Shown here one piece after another: positions 18,645 to 27,190 of a stretch of 64,000 nt of DNA. The notes under the pieces were generated by a model, which worked only from the letters and a program-made list of their open reading frames with translations, made no database searches and was not told the origin of the DNA. A program made the position numbers and the translations under genes. The stretch is from JALCRY01 sp050946575 (GTDB lineage Bacteria > Bacillota > Clostridia > Peptostreptococcales > Anaerovoracaceae), in the NCBI GenBank assembly GCA_050946575.1, contig JBMNVB010000006.1:28481-92480 (forward strand). The letters run 5' to 3'. Every line of letters begins with the position of its first letter. Positions within the stretch are counted from its first letter, which is position 1.

Positions 18645-19291
18645 CTGATATTTTCCTCCTGTATCAAATCCAAAAGTTTAAGTCCCCTGGCGAACTTGCT
18701 CTCGCTCCCGGGTATCAAATCGTATTTTTCGCGGAGCATCTCGCCGACAGCCTTTATATCCTCGGCCTCGCCGGAGAACAATTCTATCTCCACTTCGGAA
18801 ATAGGCGCCGTGCCCTTTTCCGTAACTATCTCTCCCTCGTCGACGGATATTTCGGCAATGCCGGTTTCCGTGCCTATGCGCATGGACCTTCGCCTGAATC
18901 CCATCCTCATCAATGGCCGGAGCGGCTTCTTCCCGACGATCTTCTCCAGATCGCCTCCGATCTCGCTCTCGCGGAATATCGACAGATCCGGCTCGATACC
19001 GTCGCGCCACTCCCCGAGGGAAAGGTTGAGTTCGTTCCGGATATGGAGCGGCCCGTCGGATTTTCCGTTCCACTTGAGAGTGGCGGCGGCCCTGTCTCCT
19101 TCTTTCCGGATCCTGAACGCTATGTCGTTTTTCATGAGCGCGTGATCGAATGTGTCATAATAGACAGCGTAAAATATTTCGGAACGCCGGTCCTCTTCGC
19201 CCGGCACCGACATTGCCGAAAGTTCACTGTCTTCCCATACAGCGTCACAGACATCACTGCCGTCCGCCGCATATTTGAGTTCAATTTCCAT
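18641..19291 (-). CDS. CYTH-domain (triphosphate tunnel) protein
   Basis: A 216-residue CYTH-fold protein beginning with the ExExK motif (MEIELKYA) that binds metal and triphosphate. Further strands carry the expected alternating charged residues (FRIRKEGDRAAATLKWNGK, EVEIELFSGEAEDI). Relatives are inorganic triphosphatases, thiamine triphosphatases and class IV adenylate cyclases; triphosphatase activity is the safer guess. It is the first gene of the tig-clpP-clpX-lon transcript and overlaps tig by 4 bp. Confidence 0.85.
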   Translation of the reverse strand: MEIELKYAADGSDVCDAVWEDSELSAMSVPGEEDRRSEIFYAVYYDTFDHALMKNDIAFRIRKEGDRAAATLKWNGKSDGPLHIRNELNLSLGEWRDGIEPDLSIFRESEIGGDLEKIVGKKPLRPLMRMGFRRRSMRIGTETGIAEISVDEGEIVTEKGTAPISEVEIELFSGEAEDIKAVGEMLREKYDLIPGSESKFARGLKLLDLIQEENIR

Positions 19292-19373
19292 TTCTCACCT
19301 TCGCTTTACACATGAATAGGAGTATTTTATCACTTAATGCGTTTTTTTACAACATCGCACGCATGAAAAGCGA

Positions 19374-19404
19374 CTCCCGCGCGCAGCGGCCGCCGCGGCG
19401 GGAG
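19374..19404 (-). terminator. Probable terminator of the carAB-argF operon
   Basis: CTCCCGC (19374-19380) pairs with GCGGGAG (19398-19404), with further GC pairing inside the loop. On the minus strand a short TTTT follows. The position, about 30 bp after the argF stop, fits. Confidence 0.5.
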
Positions 19405-19435
19405 ACAAGGTGAAATTCTGTCTGTTTTCTTAGAT

Positions 19436-20440
19436 TCAGTTCTGGTTACCGAGCGTCGCGACCATTATCGCCTTGATGGAGTGGACGCGGTTCTCGGCTT
19501 CGTCGAAGACGACGGAATGCGGTCCCCTGAACACTTCGTCCGTCACCTCGCGGATATCGTATCCGAGCTCTTTCTGCTCCCTCGCCATATCCGTTTCAAA
19601 ATCGTGGAACGCCGGCAGGCAGTGCATGAACAGCACGTCATCGTTCCCGGTCACCGACAGCATCTCATCAGTGACCCTGTACGGCGTCAGTATTTTCACA
19701 CGCTCGGGTATCTCATCCTCTTCGCCCATCGAAGCCCAGATATCAGTGTAGATGACATCAGCGCCCTTCAGCGCATTGATATCGTCCGTCACTACTATCT
19801 CGGCGCCGGTTTCCGCAGCGGCTTCACGCGCGCGCCCGACAGCGTTCCGGTCCATCTGATCTATCAGGACCTTCGGCCCGTACGCCGTGAACTTCATGCC
19901 CATCTTCGCGCATCCGTACATCCACGCGTAGCTCATGTTGTTCCGCACGTCCCCGACGAACACGACCTTGCATTTTGAAAGCGGCTTCGCGATATGCTCT
20001 TCCATCGTGAGCATGTCGGCAATGATCTGCGTCGGATGATCTTCATCCGTGAGCCCGTTCCACACCGGCACGCCGGAATACTTCGCGAGGCACTCCACGA
20101 CCTTCTGCGATGTGCCGCGGTATTCGATGCCGTCATAAATGCGCCCGAATACTTTCGCCGAATCCTCAACGGACTCCTTTCTTTCAAACTGCGACGTCTT
20201 TCTGTCGATGAACGTCGGATGTCCGCCTTCATCCACGACGCCGACCTCGAACGATCCGCGCGTCCTCGTCGATGTCTTTTCGAATATCAATGCGATGTTT
20301 TTCCCGTCAAGGGTATGTCCCTTTATCCCGGCGCGCTTCTTCGCCTTGAGGTCGTGCGCCAGGTCAAGGAGATAACGTATCTCCCCGGGTGTGAAATCCA
20401 TCAGTGTCAGGAAACTCCGTCCCTTAAGATTTACCGGCAT
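19436..20440 (-). CDS. argF: Ornithine carbamoyltransferase
   Basis: A 334-residue enzyme that joins carbamoyl phosphate to ornithine to give citrulline. It shows the carbamoyl-phosphate site STRTR (57-61), DEDHPTQIIADM, and the ornithine-loop HCLP. ATG 20440 was chosen because GGGAGAG lies six bases upstream; the longer frame has no site. It follows carB by about 40 bp, so carbamoyl phosphate synthesis and its use for arginine are co-transcribed. It could also act catabolically, but its place with carAB favours biosynthesis. Confidence 0.95.
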   Translation of the reverse strand: MPVNLKGRSFLTLMDFTPGEIRYLLDLAHDLKAKKRAGIKGHTLDGKNIALIFEKTSTRTRGSFEVGVVDEGGHPTFIDRKTSQFERKESVEDSAKVFGRIYDGIEYRGTSQKVVECLAKYSGVPVWNGLTDEDHPTQIIADMLTMEEHIAKPLSKCKVVFVGDVRNNMSYAWMYGCAKMGMKFTAYGPKVLIDQMDRNAVGRAREAAAETGAEIVVTDDINALKGADVIYTDIWASMGEEDEIPERVKILTPYRVTDEMLSVTGNDDVLFMHCLPAFHDFETDMAREQKELGYDIREVTDEVFRGPHSVVFDEAENRVHSIKAIMVATLGNQN

Positions 20441-20479
20441 ATCAATCTCTCCCGTTTTCCTTTTTTCAGGCATTGCCTG

Positions 20480-23400
20480 TCATATTTCAGTAATATCTAT
20501 CATATTCACGTCGTCGAGCGTCTTGCCTGACAGCAGGCAGTTCGCCACAGCGTTCGCCGTATCCATTGACGTCAGCGTCGCGATGCTACGTTCGATGGCC
20601 TTCCGCCTCATCTTCACGGAATCCTTCGCCGGGTCACGGCCCACGCGCGACGTCGATACCACGAAGTCAACGACTCCGGTGTCGAATATGGAGCTCGTAT
20701 TCGGTTCCGGTCCTCCGACCTTGTGGACATATTCGGCCGGGAGCCCGTGATCCTCGAAGTACTGTCTCGTCCCCTTCGTCGCGTAGATCTTGTATCCGAA
20801 CTTGTGGAACTTCTTGGCAACTTCCAGCGCGTCCGGCTTGTCGGCATCCTTGACGGTGAACAGCACGACGTCGCTTACCTTGTGGAGCTCATATCCCGCA
20901 GCGAGCAGCCCCTTGTACAGCGCCGATTCGAAGTCCTTATCAATGCCGAGGACTTCTCCCGTGGATTTCATTTCCGGCCCGAGCTGCGAATCCGCGTCCG
21001 TCAGCTTGGCGAAGCTGAACACCGGCACCTTCACGGCGTAATAATCGCTGTTCGGGACAAGTCCCGGTTCATATCCCATGTCTCTCAGGGACTCTCCGAG
21101 AAGCGCCCTCGTGGCGAGATCCACGATCGGCACGTTCGTGACCTTGCTGATGAACGGCACCGTCCTCGACGATCTCGGGTTCACTTCGATGACGTACAGC
21201 GTGCCTTCGTAGTAAACGTACTGTATGTTTATCAGACCGAGCACGTGCAGCTCTTTCGCGAGCATGCCCGTGTACTCCACGATCTTGTCTATGACATCCT
21301 GCGAAAGCGTATACGGAGGATAGACGGATATCGAATCCCCGGAGTGCACTCCCGCACGCTCAATGTGTTCCATGATGCCCGGTATGAGGAAATCCTTCCC
21401 GTCGCATACGGCGTCGACCTCTATCTCCTGGCCCATCAGGTACTTGTCGATGAGGACCGGGTTCTCGAGCTCGCCGTTCGCCGCGATGATCCCCATGTAT
21501 TCCCTGACATCATCCGAGCTGTAGGCGATGATCATGTTCTGCCCGCCGAGCACGTATGAAGGTCTGAGCAGCACCGGATATCCGAGTTCCTCGGCTTCCT
21601 TCACCGCGACTTCCGTCGTGAACGCCGTCTTGCCTTCCGGCTGCGGTATGCCGCATCTGTTCAGGAGTTCATTGAACCTCTCCCTGTCCTCCGCGGCGTC
21701 GATATCGTCCGCCGGCGTCCCGAGTATCCTCACTCCCTTTTCGGTGAGATGCTTTGTCAGCTTTATAGCGGTCTGCCCTCCGAACTGGACGATGGCACCC
21801 CACGGTTTCTCAGTCTCGAGCACGCCGTCCACGTCTTCCGGAGTGAGCGGCTCGAAATAGAGCCTGTCTGAGATATCGAAGTCCGTGCTTACCGTCTCGG
21901 GGTTGTTGTTCACGATTATCGCTTCATATCCCGCTTCCTTGAGGGATTTTATGCAGTGCACGGAGCAGTAGTCGAATTCTATTCCCTGGCCTATCCTTAT
22001 CGGGCCGGATCCGAACACGATAACCTTCTTCTTTCCGGTCGAATGTTCTTCGATGAATTCCTCCGCCTCGTTCTCCTCATCGAACGTCGCGTAGAAGTAC
22101 GGCGTCTCGGCCGCGAACTCCGCGGCGCACGTGTCCACCATCTTGAACGCGGCCGGCAGCCTCTTCGGAGGATCCTGCCCGCTGAGTTCCTTTATGGTCT
22201 TGTCGAGGAATCCGAGATCCTTCGCGTCCTTGTATTTGTCTTCCGTGAGTTCCCCGTCGGCAAGGAACCTTTCCATATATACGAGGTTGTTCAGCTTGCT
22301 CAGGAACCAGTAATCTATCTTCGTAATATCGTGTATCGTGTCGATATCCACGCCGCGCTTGAACGCTTCGTAGACGACGAAGATACGCTCATCATCCGTG
22401 TTGTGCAGTTTCTGCCTTATCTCCTCGTCGGAAAGCGGCTTCAGCTTCGGCAGGTTCATGGTCTCGAGCCCGAGTTCGATGGACCTTACCGCCTTCATCA
22501 TCGCCTGCTCGAAGAAGCTGCCGATCGCCATGACTTCTCCCGTGGCCTTCATCTGAGTGCCGAGCGTCCTGTCCGCGTACACGAACTTGTTGAACGGCCA
22601 TTTCGGGAACTTGACGACTACATAGTCGAGCGCCGGTTCGAAGCAGGCGTATGTGTTTCCGGTGACCGAGTTAATAATCTCGTCAAGAGTGTATCCTATC
22701 GCGATCCTGCTCGCGACCTTGGCGATCGGATAGCCCGTCGCCTTCGACGCGAGCGCGGACGATCTGGACACCCTCGGGTTCACTTCAATGACCGCGTATT
22801 CGAAGCTGTCCGGATTCAGCGCGAACTGCACATTGCAGCCGCCTTCGACGCCGAGCGTCTGGATGATCTTTATCGCGGACGTCCTAAGCATCTGATATTC
22901 CTTGTCCGCGAGCGTCACCGCCGGCGCGACGACGATGGAGTCGCCTGTATGCACGCCGACCGGGTCGATGTTTTCCATCGAGCAGACCGTGATGCAGTTG
23001 TTCTTGTGATCCCGCATCACTTCGAATTCTATCTCTTTCCATCCCGACACGCAGCGCTCCACGAGTATCTGCGTTATCGGGCTCTGGCGCAGCCCCGCGC
23101 GTCCGACGATCTCGAGCTCTTCCCTCGTCTCGCATATCCCGCCGCCGGTCCCGCCGAGCGTGAACGCCGGCCTTACGATGACAGGATATCCGATAACGTT
23201 GTCAGCGAATTCGAGAGCGGAATCAATGTCCGTAACTACTTTCGAAGGGATCACCGGCTCTCCGATGCTCTGCAGCATGTCCTTGAACATCTGCCTGTCC
23301 TCGGCCTTGTCTATGGTCTCGAGATCGGCGCCGATGAGCTTCACGCCCTGCTCGTCAAGGAACCCGTCCTTCGCGAGCTGCATGCCGAGCGTCAGACCGG

Positions 23401-23680
23401 TCTGCCCTCCCATCGTCGGAAGGATGCTGTCCGGTTTTTCCTTCATTATTATCTTTTTCAGCACCGGCAGGATCAGCGGCTCTATATACACTTTGTCCGC
23501 CATCGTCTTGTCCGTCATGATAGTCGCCGGGTTCGAGTTCACGAGCACGACCTCGAGTCCCTCTTCTCTCAGCGTCCGGCATACCTGGTTCCCGGCGTAG
23601 TCGAATTCCGCCGCCTGGCCGATGACTATCGGGCCGGAGCCTATTACAAGTACTTTCTTAATGTCTTTCCTTAACGGCAT
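20480..23680 (-). CDS. carB: Carbamoyl-phosphate synthase large subunit
   Basis: A full-length 1066-residue large subunit with two homologous ATP-grasp halves (each starting with a GSGPIxIGQ-type motif: KKVLVIGSGPIVIGQAAEFD and KKVIVFGSGPIRIGQGIEFD) and a C-terminal MGS-like allosteric domain of about 130 residues. It makes carbamoyl phosphate from bicarbonate, ATP and ammonia supplied by CarA. It starts 10 bp after the carA stop. Confidence 0.98.
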   Translation of the reverse strand: MPLRKDIKKVLVIGSGPIVIGQAAEFDYAGNQVCRTLREEGLEVVLVNSNPATIMTDKTMADKVYIEPLILPVLKKIIMKEKPDSILPTMGGQTGLTLGMQLAKDGFLDEQGVKLIGADLETIDKAEDRQMFKDMLQSIGEPVIPSKVVTDIDSALEFADNVIGYPVIVRPAFTLGGTGGGICETREELEIVGRAGLRQSPITQILVERCVSGWKEIEFEVMRDHKNNCITVCSMENIDPVGVHTGDSIVVAPAVTLADKEYQMLRTSAIKIIQTLGVEGGCNVQFALNPDSFEYAVIEVNPRVSRSSALASKATGYPIAKVASRIAIGYTLDEIINSVTGNTYACFEPALDYVVVKFPKWPFNKFVYADRTLGTQMKATGEVMAIGSFFEQAMMKAVRSIELGLETMNLPKLKPLSDEEIRQKLHNTDDERIFVVYEAFKRGVDIDTIHDITKIDYWFLSKLNNLVYMERFLADGELTEDKYKDAKDLGFLDKTIKELSGQDPPKRLPAAFKMVDTCAAEFAAETPYFYATFDEENEAEEFIEEHSTGKKKVIVFGSGPIRIGQGIEFDYCSVHCIKSLKEAGYEAIIVNNNPETVSTDFDISDRLYFEPLTPEDVDGVLETEKPWGAIVQFGGQTAIKLTKHLTEKGVRILGTPADDIDAAEDRERFNELLNRCGIPQPEGKTAFTTEVAVKEAEELGYPVLLRPSYVLGGQNMIIAYSSDDVREYMGIIAANGELENPVLIDKYLMGQEIEVDAVCDGKDFLIPGIMEHIERAGVHSGDSISVYPPYTLSQDVIDKIVEYTGMLAKELHVLGLINIQYVYYEGTLYVIEVNPRSSRTVPFISKVTNVPIVDLATRALLGESLRDMGYEPGLVPNSDYYAVKVPVFSFAKLTDADSQLGPEMKSTGEVLGIDKDFESALYKGLLAAGYELHKVSDVVLFTVKDADKPDALEVAKKFHKFGYKIYATKGTRQYFEDHGLPAEYVHKVGGPEPNTSSIFDTGVVDFVVSTSRVGRDPAKDSVKMRRKAIERSIATLTSMDTANAVANCLLSGKTLDDVNMIDITEI

Positions 23681-23690
23681 GTTCCCCCTC

Positions 23691-24815
23691 CTATTTGCTT
23701 TCCTTATATGCCTTCATGTTGTCAATGAACCGGTCGAACAGATACTGAGTGTCCTGCGGGCCGGCCGCCGCTTCGGGGTGGAACTGTACAGTGAATGTGT
23801 AAGGTCTGTTATACAGAACGCCTTCGCAGCTTCCGTCGTTCACGTTATAATGACTGACTTTGCCCACGTCCGGAGAGATGCTGTCGTTCACGACATAGTA
23901 ACCGTGGTTCTGCGTCGTTACGAACACTCTGTCGAGCGCGATGTCCTTTACGGGCTGGTTCGCTCCCCTGTGTCCGTACTTCAGCTTCGCAGTCTTTCCT
24001 CCGTTCGCGAGCGCCATGAGCTGATGCCCGAGGCAGATGCCGAGGATCGGTATGTCCGTTTCCGTGCATATCCGTCTGAGCGTCTCGATGAGTTCGACAT
24101 TTTCCGCGGGATCCCCGGGGCCGTTGGACAGCATGATGCCGTCCGGCGCGAGTTCCTTCACTTCCTCTACCGTTGTATTGTACGGCATGGCGGTGACATT
24201 GCATCCGCGCCTGTTCAGGCTCCTCGAGATGTTCCTCTTGAACCCGTAGTCGAACAGCACGACATCGTATTTCGGCTCGTCGCAGTAAAAATAATGCGGG
24301 GCATCGAACGATACTTCCTTTACGGAATCGACGATCCTGTAATCTCTTATCTTTTTAAGAAGGAACTCCATGTCGTCCGGCCACTGCGTCGTTATCGCGC
24401 CGTTCATGACTCCGTATTCTCTGATCTTTTTCGTCAGAGCTCTCGTATCGATATCGTATATCCCCACTATGTCGTACCGGCTTAAGTATTCACCGAGAGT
24501 CGACTGGCTCCTGAAGTTGGACGGCTCGTAGCACCATTCCCTGATGATGTATCCGTTCAGCCATATGCCGCTCGATTCTCTGTCTATCGTGTTCACTCCG
24601 TAATTCCCTATGAGCGGGAATGTCTGCGTCACGATCTGGCCGTAATAACTCGGATCCGTAAGCGTCTCCTGATAGCCGGTCATCCCTGTCGTGAACACGA
24701 CCTCGCCGATGGCTGTCCCCTTCGCGCCGAGACTGAATCCGCTGAATACGGTCCCGTCCGCGAGGATGAGCCAGGCTTTTTTGCCTTCCCTGTATGCCAT
24801 TTTACTGCTAGTCAT
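23691..24815 (-). CDS. carA: Carbamoyl-phosphate synthase small (glutaminase) subunit
   Basis: A class I glutamine amidotransferase with the nucleophile in LGICLGHQLMALA and the His/Glu pair in VQFHPEAAAGP; the N-terminal domain (ADGTVFSGFSLG) is the CarA-specific one. Two adjacent ATGs (24818 and 24815) follow GGAG; the second has the better 7-base spacing, giving 374 residues. It has its own strong promoter and a probable arginine-repressor box upstream. Confidence 0.96.
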   Translation of the reverse strand: MTSSKMAYREGKKAWLILADGTVFSGFSLGAKGTAIGEVVFTTGMTGYQETLTDPSYYGQIVTQTFPLIGNYGVNTIDRESSGIWLNGYIIREWCYEPSNFRSQSTLGEYLSRYDIVGIYDIDTRALTKKIREYGVMNGAITTQWPDDMEFLLKKIRDYRIVDSVKEVSFDAPHYFYCDEPKYDVVLFDYGFKRNISRSLNRRGCNVTAMPYNTTVEEVKELAPDGIMLSNGPGDPAENVELIETLRRICTETDIPILGICLGHQLMALANGGKTAKLKYGHRGANQPVKDIALDRVFVTTQNHGYYVVNDSISPDVGKVSHYNVNDGSCEGVLYNRPYTFTVQFHPEAAAGPQDTQYLFDRFIDNMKAYKESK

Positions 24816-24843
24816 CATCGTGCTCCTTTCACATTCATGCACA

Positions 24844-24872
24844 ATTATACATTTTCTGCCCATGCAGGTCAA
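24844..24872 (-). promoter_or_regulatory. Promoter of carA-carB-argF
   Basis: On the minus strand TTGACC (24872-24867), 17-bp spacer, TATAAT (24849-24844): a near-consensus sigma-A promoter in the 92-bp gap after rlmL. Confidence 0.8.
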
Positions 24873-24898
24873 TGAAATTTCACATATTTTTAGATATT

Positions 24899-24916
24899 CG
24901 TGTATATTTATTCACG
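24899..24916 (-). promoter_or_regulatory. Probable ARG box (ArgR/AhrC operator) upstream of carA
   Basis: The minus strand reads CGTGAATAAATATACACG. By my alignment 14 of 18 positions match the Bacillus ARG-box consensus CATGAATAAAAATTCAAG. It lies about 65-70 bp upstream of the predicted start of transcription and overlaps the rlmL stop codon. Arginine control of carAB-argF is expected from this. No argR gene is in the window. Confidence 0.55.
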
Positions 24917-26044
24917 TGGCGGCTTCTGCCCGTGGAACTGGTAGTATGTAGTCTCTATATTCCCGTTGAAAAGCTTCCTGCGCCTGTCCGCCTTCCGTCC
25001 CAGAGTTTCCCGTTCCGCGTTTTTGTCCGCCGTTATCATGAACAGAGACCAGTCCGGATGCTCCGCGTAGAATTTCCGGAGCGCACCGTAGATGTTCTCT
25101 ATCGCTTCCCTGTCTCCGATCCGCGCGCCGTACGGCGGGTTCATTATCATTATCCCGTATTTTTCTTCCGTGTCGAAATCGCGTATGTCTCTCACCGAGA
25201 AATCTATGCAGTCGGAAACGCCCGCTTCATCGGCATTGCGCATTGATGCTCCGACAGCTTCCGCATCAATGTCCGACGCTTCGATATGAAGTGGTCTTTC
25301 CGTGTCGATATCGGCGTACGCCTTCGCCCTCTCTTCTTTCCAGATCTTCGGATCGATTATGTCCCAGCGCTCGGACGCGAAGCGGCGCGTGAGGCCCGGC
25401 GCGATATTGCGGCCTGTCATCGCGGCCTCGATCGCTATCGTACCGGAGCCGCAGGTCGGATCCACAAGATATCTGTCCGGATTCCAGAACGAAAGCTGCA
25501 CGAGAGCGGACGCGAGCGTCTCCTTGAGCGGCGCCGCCGTGGGCGCGACCCTGTAGCCGCGCTTGTGGAGCGCGGGCCCTGTCGTGTCCACAGTAAGCGT
25601 CGCATTGTCTTTCAGCATTGAGATCTTTATCCTGTATTCGGCGCCGGTCTCCGGCATGCGGTCCATGGAATAGAACGAACCGAGCCTGTCGACGACAGCC
25701 TTCTTGACTATGCTCTGGCAGGCGGGCACGCTGTGGAGGACCGATTTCACGGAAGATCCGATCACGTCGAACTTCCCGTCCATCGGTATCAGCTCTTCCC
25801 ACGCGATCCCCCGCGTCATCTGATACAGTTCCTCGAATTCCTTCGCTTCGAACTCAGCGACATGCAGAAACACCCGGTCCGCCGTCCTGAGCCTGATGTT
25901 CGCGGCGGCGATAGCGCGCTCGTCTCCCGCGAACGTCACCTTTCCGTCTTCCGTTTTTATGACTTCATATCCGAGCGCCTGCACTTCTCTCCGCACCACG
26001 GCCTCGAGCCCGAATGCCGCGGTCGCGGTCAGTTCCCTCTTCAT
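24908..26044 (-). CDS. rlmL: THUMP-domain class I SAM methyltransferase (RlmL/YpsC-type, 23S rRNA m2G)
   Basis: A 378-residue protein: N-terminal THUMP RNA-binding domain (about 60-160) and a Rossmann methyltransferase with motif I-like DPTCGSGTIAIEAAM and the catalytic MNPPYG typical of N2-guanine methyltransferases. It corresponds to the N-terminal (RlmL) part of E. coli RlmKL and to Bacillus YpsC. It is separated from mreB by a strong terminator and so must have its own promoter or depend on read-through. Confidence 0.9.
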   Translation of the reverse strand: MKRELTATAAFGLEAVVRREVQALGYEVIKTEDGKVTFAGDERAIAAANIRLRTADRVFLHVAEFEAKEFEELYQMTRGIAWEELIPMDGKFDVIGSSVKSVLHSVPACQSIVKKAVVDRLGSFYSMDRMPETGAEYRIKISMLKDNATLTVDTTGPALHKRGYRVAPTAAPLKETLASALVQLSFWNPDRYLVDPTCGSGTIAIEAAMTGRNIAPGLTRRFASERWDIIDPKIWKEERAKAYADIDTERPLHIEASDIDAEAVGASMRNADEAGVSDCIDFSVRDIRDFDTEEKYGIMIMNPPYGARIGDREAIENIYGALRKFYAEHPDWSLFMITADKNAERETLGRKADRRRKLFNGNIETTYYQFHGQKPPRE

Positions 26045-26060
26045 AAATAACAGCTCTCCT

Positions 26061-26087
26061 AAAAAACGGCTGCCGTCCGGCAGCCGT
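26061..26087 (-). terminator. Strong terminator after mreB
   Basis: On the minus strand ACGGCTGCCG and CGGCAGCCGT form a 10-bp stem (about 9 bp once the loop is allowed for), followed by TTTTTT (26066-26061). Confidence 0.85.
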
Positions 26088-26093
26088 GGATTA

Positions 26094-27119
26094 TTAAATA
26101 AAATTCTTTCTCCGCTTGTTCATCGCGCTTCTCTGAACGATCTCTATATTATCGAGCGCCTTTCCGGTACCGATAGCCACGCATGACAGCGGGTCCTCCG
26201 CTATCCTGACATCGATATTTATCCTGTCCTGGACTCTCTTGTCTATACCGTACAGCAATGCGCCGCCGCCCGTTATGACGAGTCCGCCCATGCTGATGTC
26301 TGCGGCAAGTTCAGGAGGCGTCTTTTCGAGCACAGCGTGCGCCGCGTCGCATATCTGAGTGAGCGGCTCATCCAGCGCTTCGAGCATCTCGTCGCTCGAG
26401 AACTCTATATCTCTCGGGAGTCCCGAAACAAGGTCACGCCCCGAGCATGTCATCTTCACTACTTCCGGTCTGTCGTACGCCGTGCCGATAGCCATCTTGA
26501 GCTCTTCGGCCGTACGCTCGCCGATGTAAAGCTTATGCTTCTTTCTTATATACTTCACGATAGCTTCATTGAACTTATCGCCCGCGATCTTCACCGAAGC
26601 GCTGGCGACGATCCCGCCGAGAGCGATGATCGCGATATCCGTCGTGCCGCCTCCGATATCCATTACCATCGTTCCCTCCGGCCTCGCGACGTCAAGTCCG
26701 GCTCCGATAGCAGCGGCCATCGGTTCTTCCATCAGGTATACTTCTTTTCCTCCCGCCTGCGTCGCGGCCTCTCTGACGGCTCTCTTCTCTACTTCCGTGA
26801 CTCCGCTCGGCACGCAGACCATGATCGTAGGTCTGAAGAATTTCCCGGATCCGCACGTCTTCTTGATGAAATAGCGCAGCATCCTTTCTGTAATGTCGAA
26901 ACTCGAGATGACGCCGTCGCGGAGCGGTCTCACCGCCACTATATTAGCAGGCGTCCTTCCGAGCATCTGGCGCGCCTCTTCACCTACGGCCAGGATCTCA
27001 TTCGTCTCGTCGTCCACAGCGACGACGGAAGGCTCCCGCAGCACGATGCCCTTTCCTTTTATATATACCAGAACATTCGCAGTTCCGAGGTCGATTCCTA
27101 CTTCTTCCGAAAATGCCAT
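26094..27119 (-). CDS. mreB: Rod shape-determining protein, MreB/Mbl family
   Basis: A 341-residue actin-like ATPase with IGIDLGTANVLVY-type phosphate 1 (here GIDLGTANVLVYIKG), phosphate 2 MDIGGGTTDIA and the adenosine motif LVITGGGALL. It forms membrane-associated filaments that guide side-wall synthesis. It stands alone, without mreC or mreD, which is typical of Mbl-like or second MreB copies, so the exact paralogue is uncertain. ATG 27119 follows GGGAGG. Confidence 0.92.
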   Translation of the reverse strand: MAFSEEVGIDLGTANVLVYIKGKGIVLREPSVVAVDDETNEILAVGEEARQMLGRTPANIVAVRPLRDGVISSFDITERMLRYFIKKTCGSGKFFRPTIMVCVPSGVTEVEKRAVREAATQAGGKEVYLMEEPMAAAIGAGLDVARPEGTMVMDIGGGTTDIAIIALGGIVASASVKIAGDKFNEAIVKYIRKKHKLYIGERTAEELKMAIGTAYDRPEVVKMTCSGRDLVSGLPRDIEFSSDEMLEALDEPLTQICDAAHAVLEKTPPELAADISMGGLVITGGGALLYGIDKRVQDRINIDVRIAEDPLSCVAIGTGKALDNIEIVQRSAMNKRRKNFI

Positions 27120-27158
27120 TACATTTCCTCCCATTCAATAGTTACAGTTCGCTAAATA

Positions 27159-27187
27159 ATTATATAGGAAATGCATAACGTTTTCAA
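27159..27187 (-). promoter_or_regulatory. Promoter of mreB
   Basis: On the minus strand TTGAAA (27187-27182), 17-bp spacer, TATAAT (27164-27159), just upstream of the mreB ribosome-binding site. Confidence 0.8.
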
Positions 27188-27190
27188 TCA

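Noticed and set aside
17292..19145. Long plus-strand frame opposite tig
   Set aside because: Mirror frame of trigger factor and the CYTH gene, which are clearly the real genes.
23520..23540. GGTTCGAGTTC as a tRNA T-arm
   Set aside because: It lies inside carB in frame, with no acceptor stem or anticodon arm around it.
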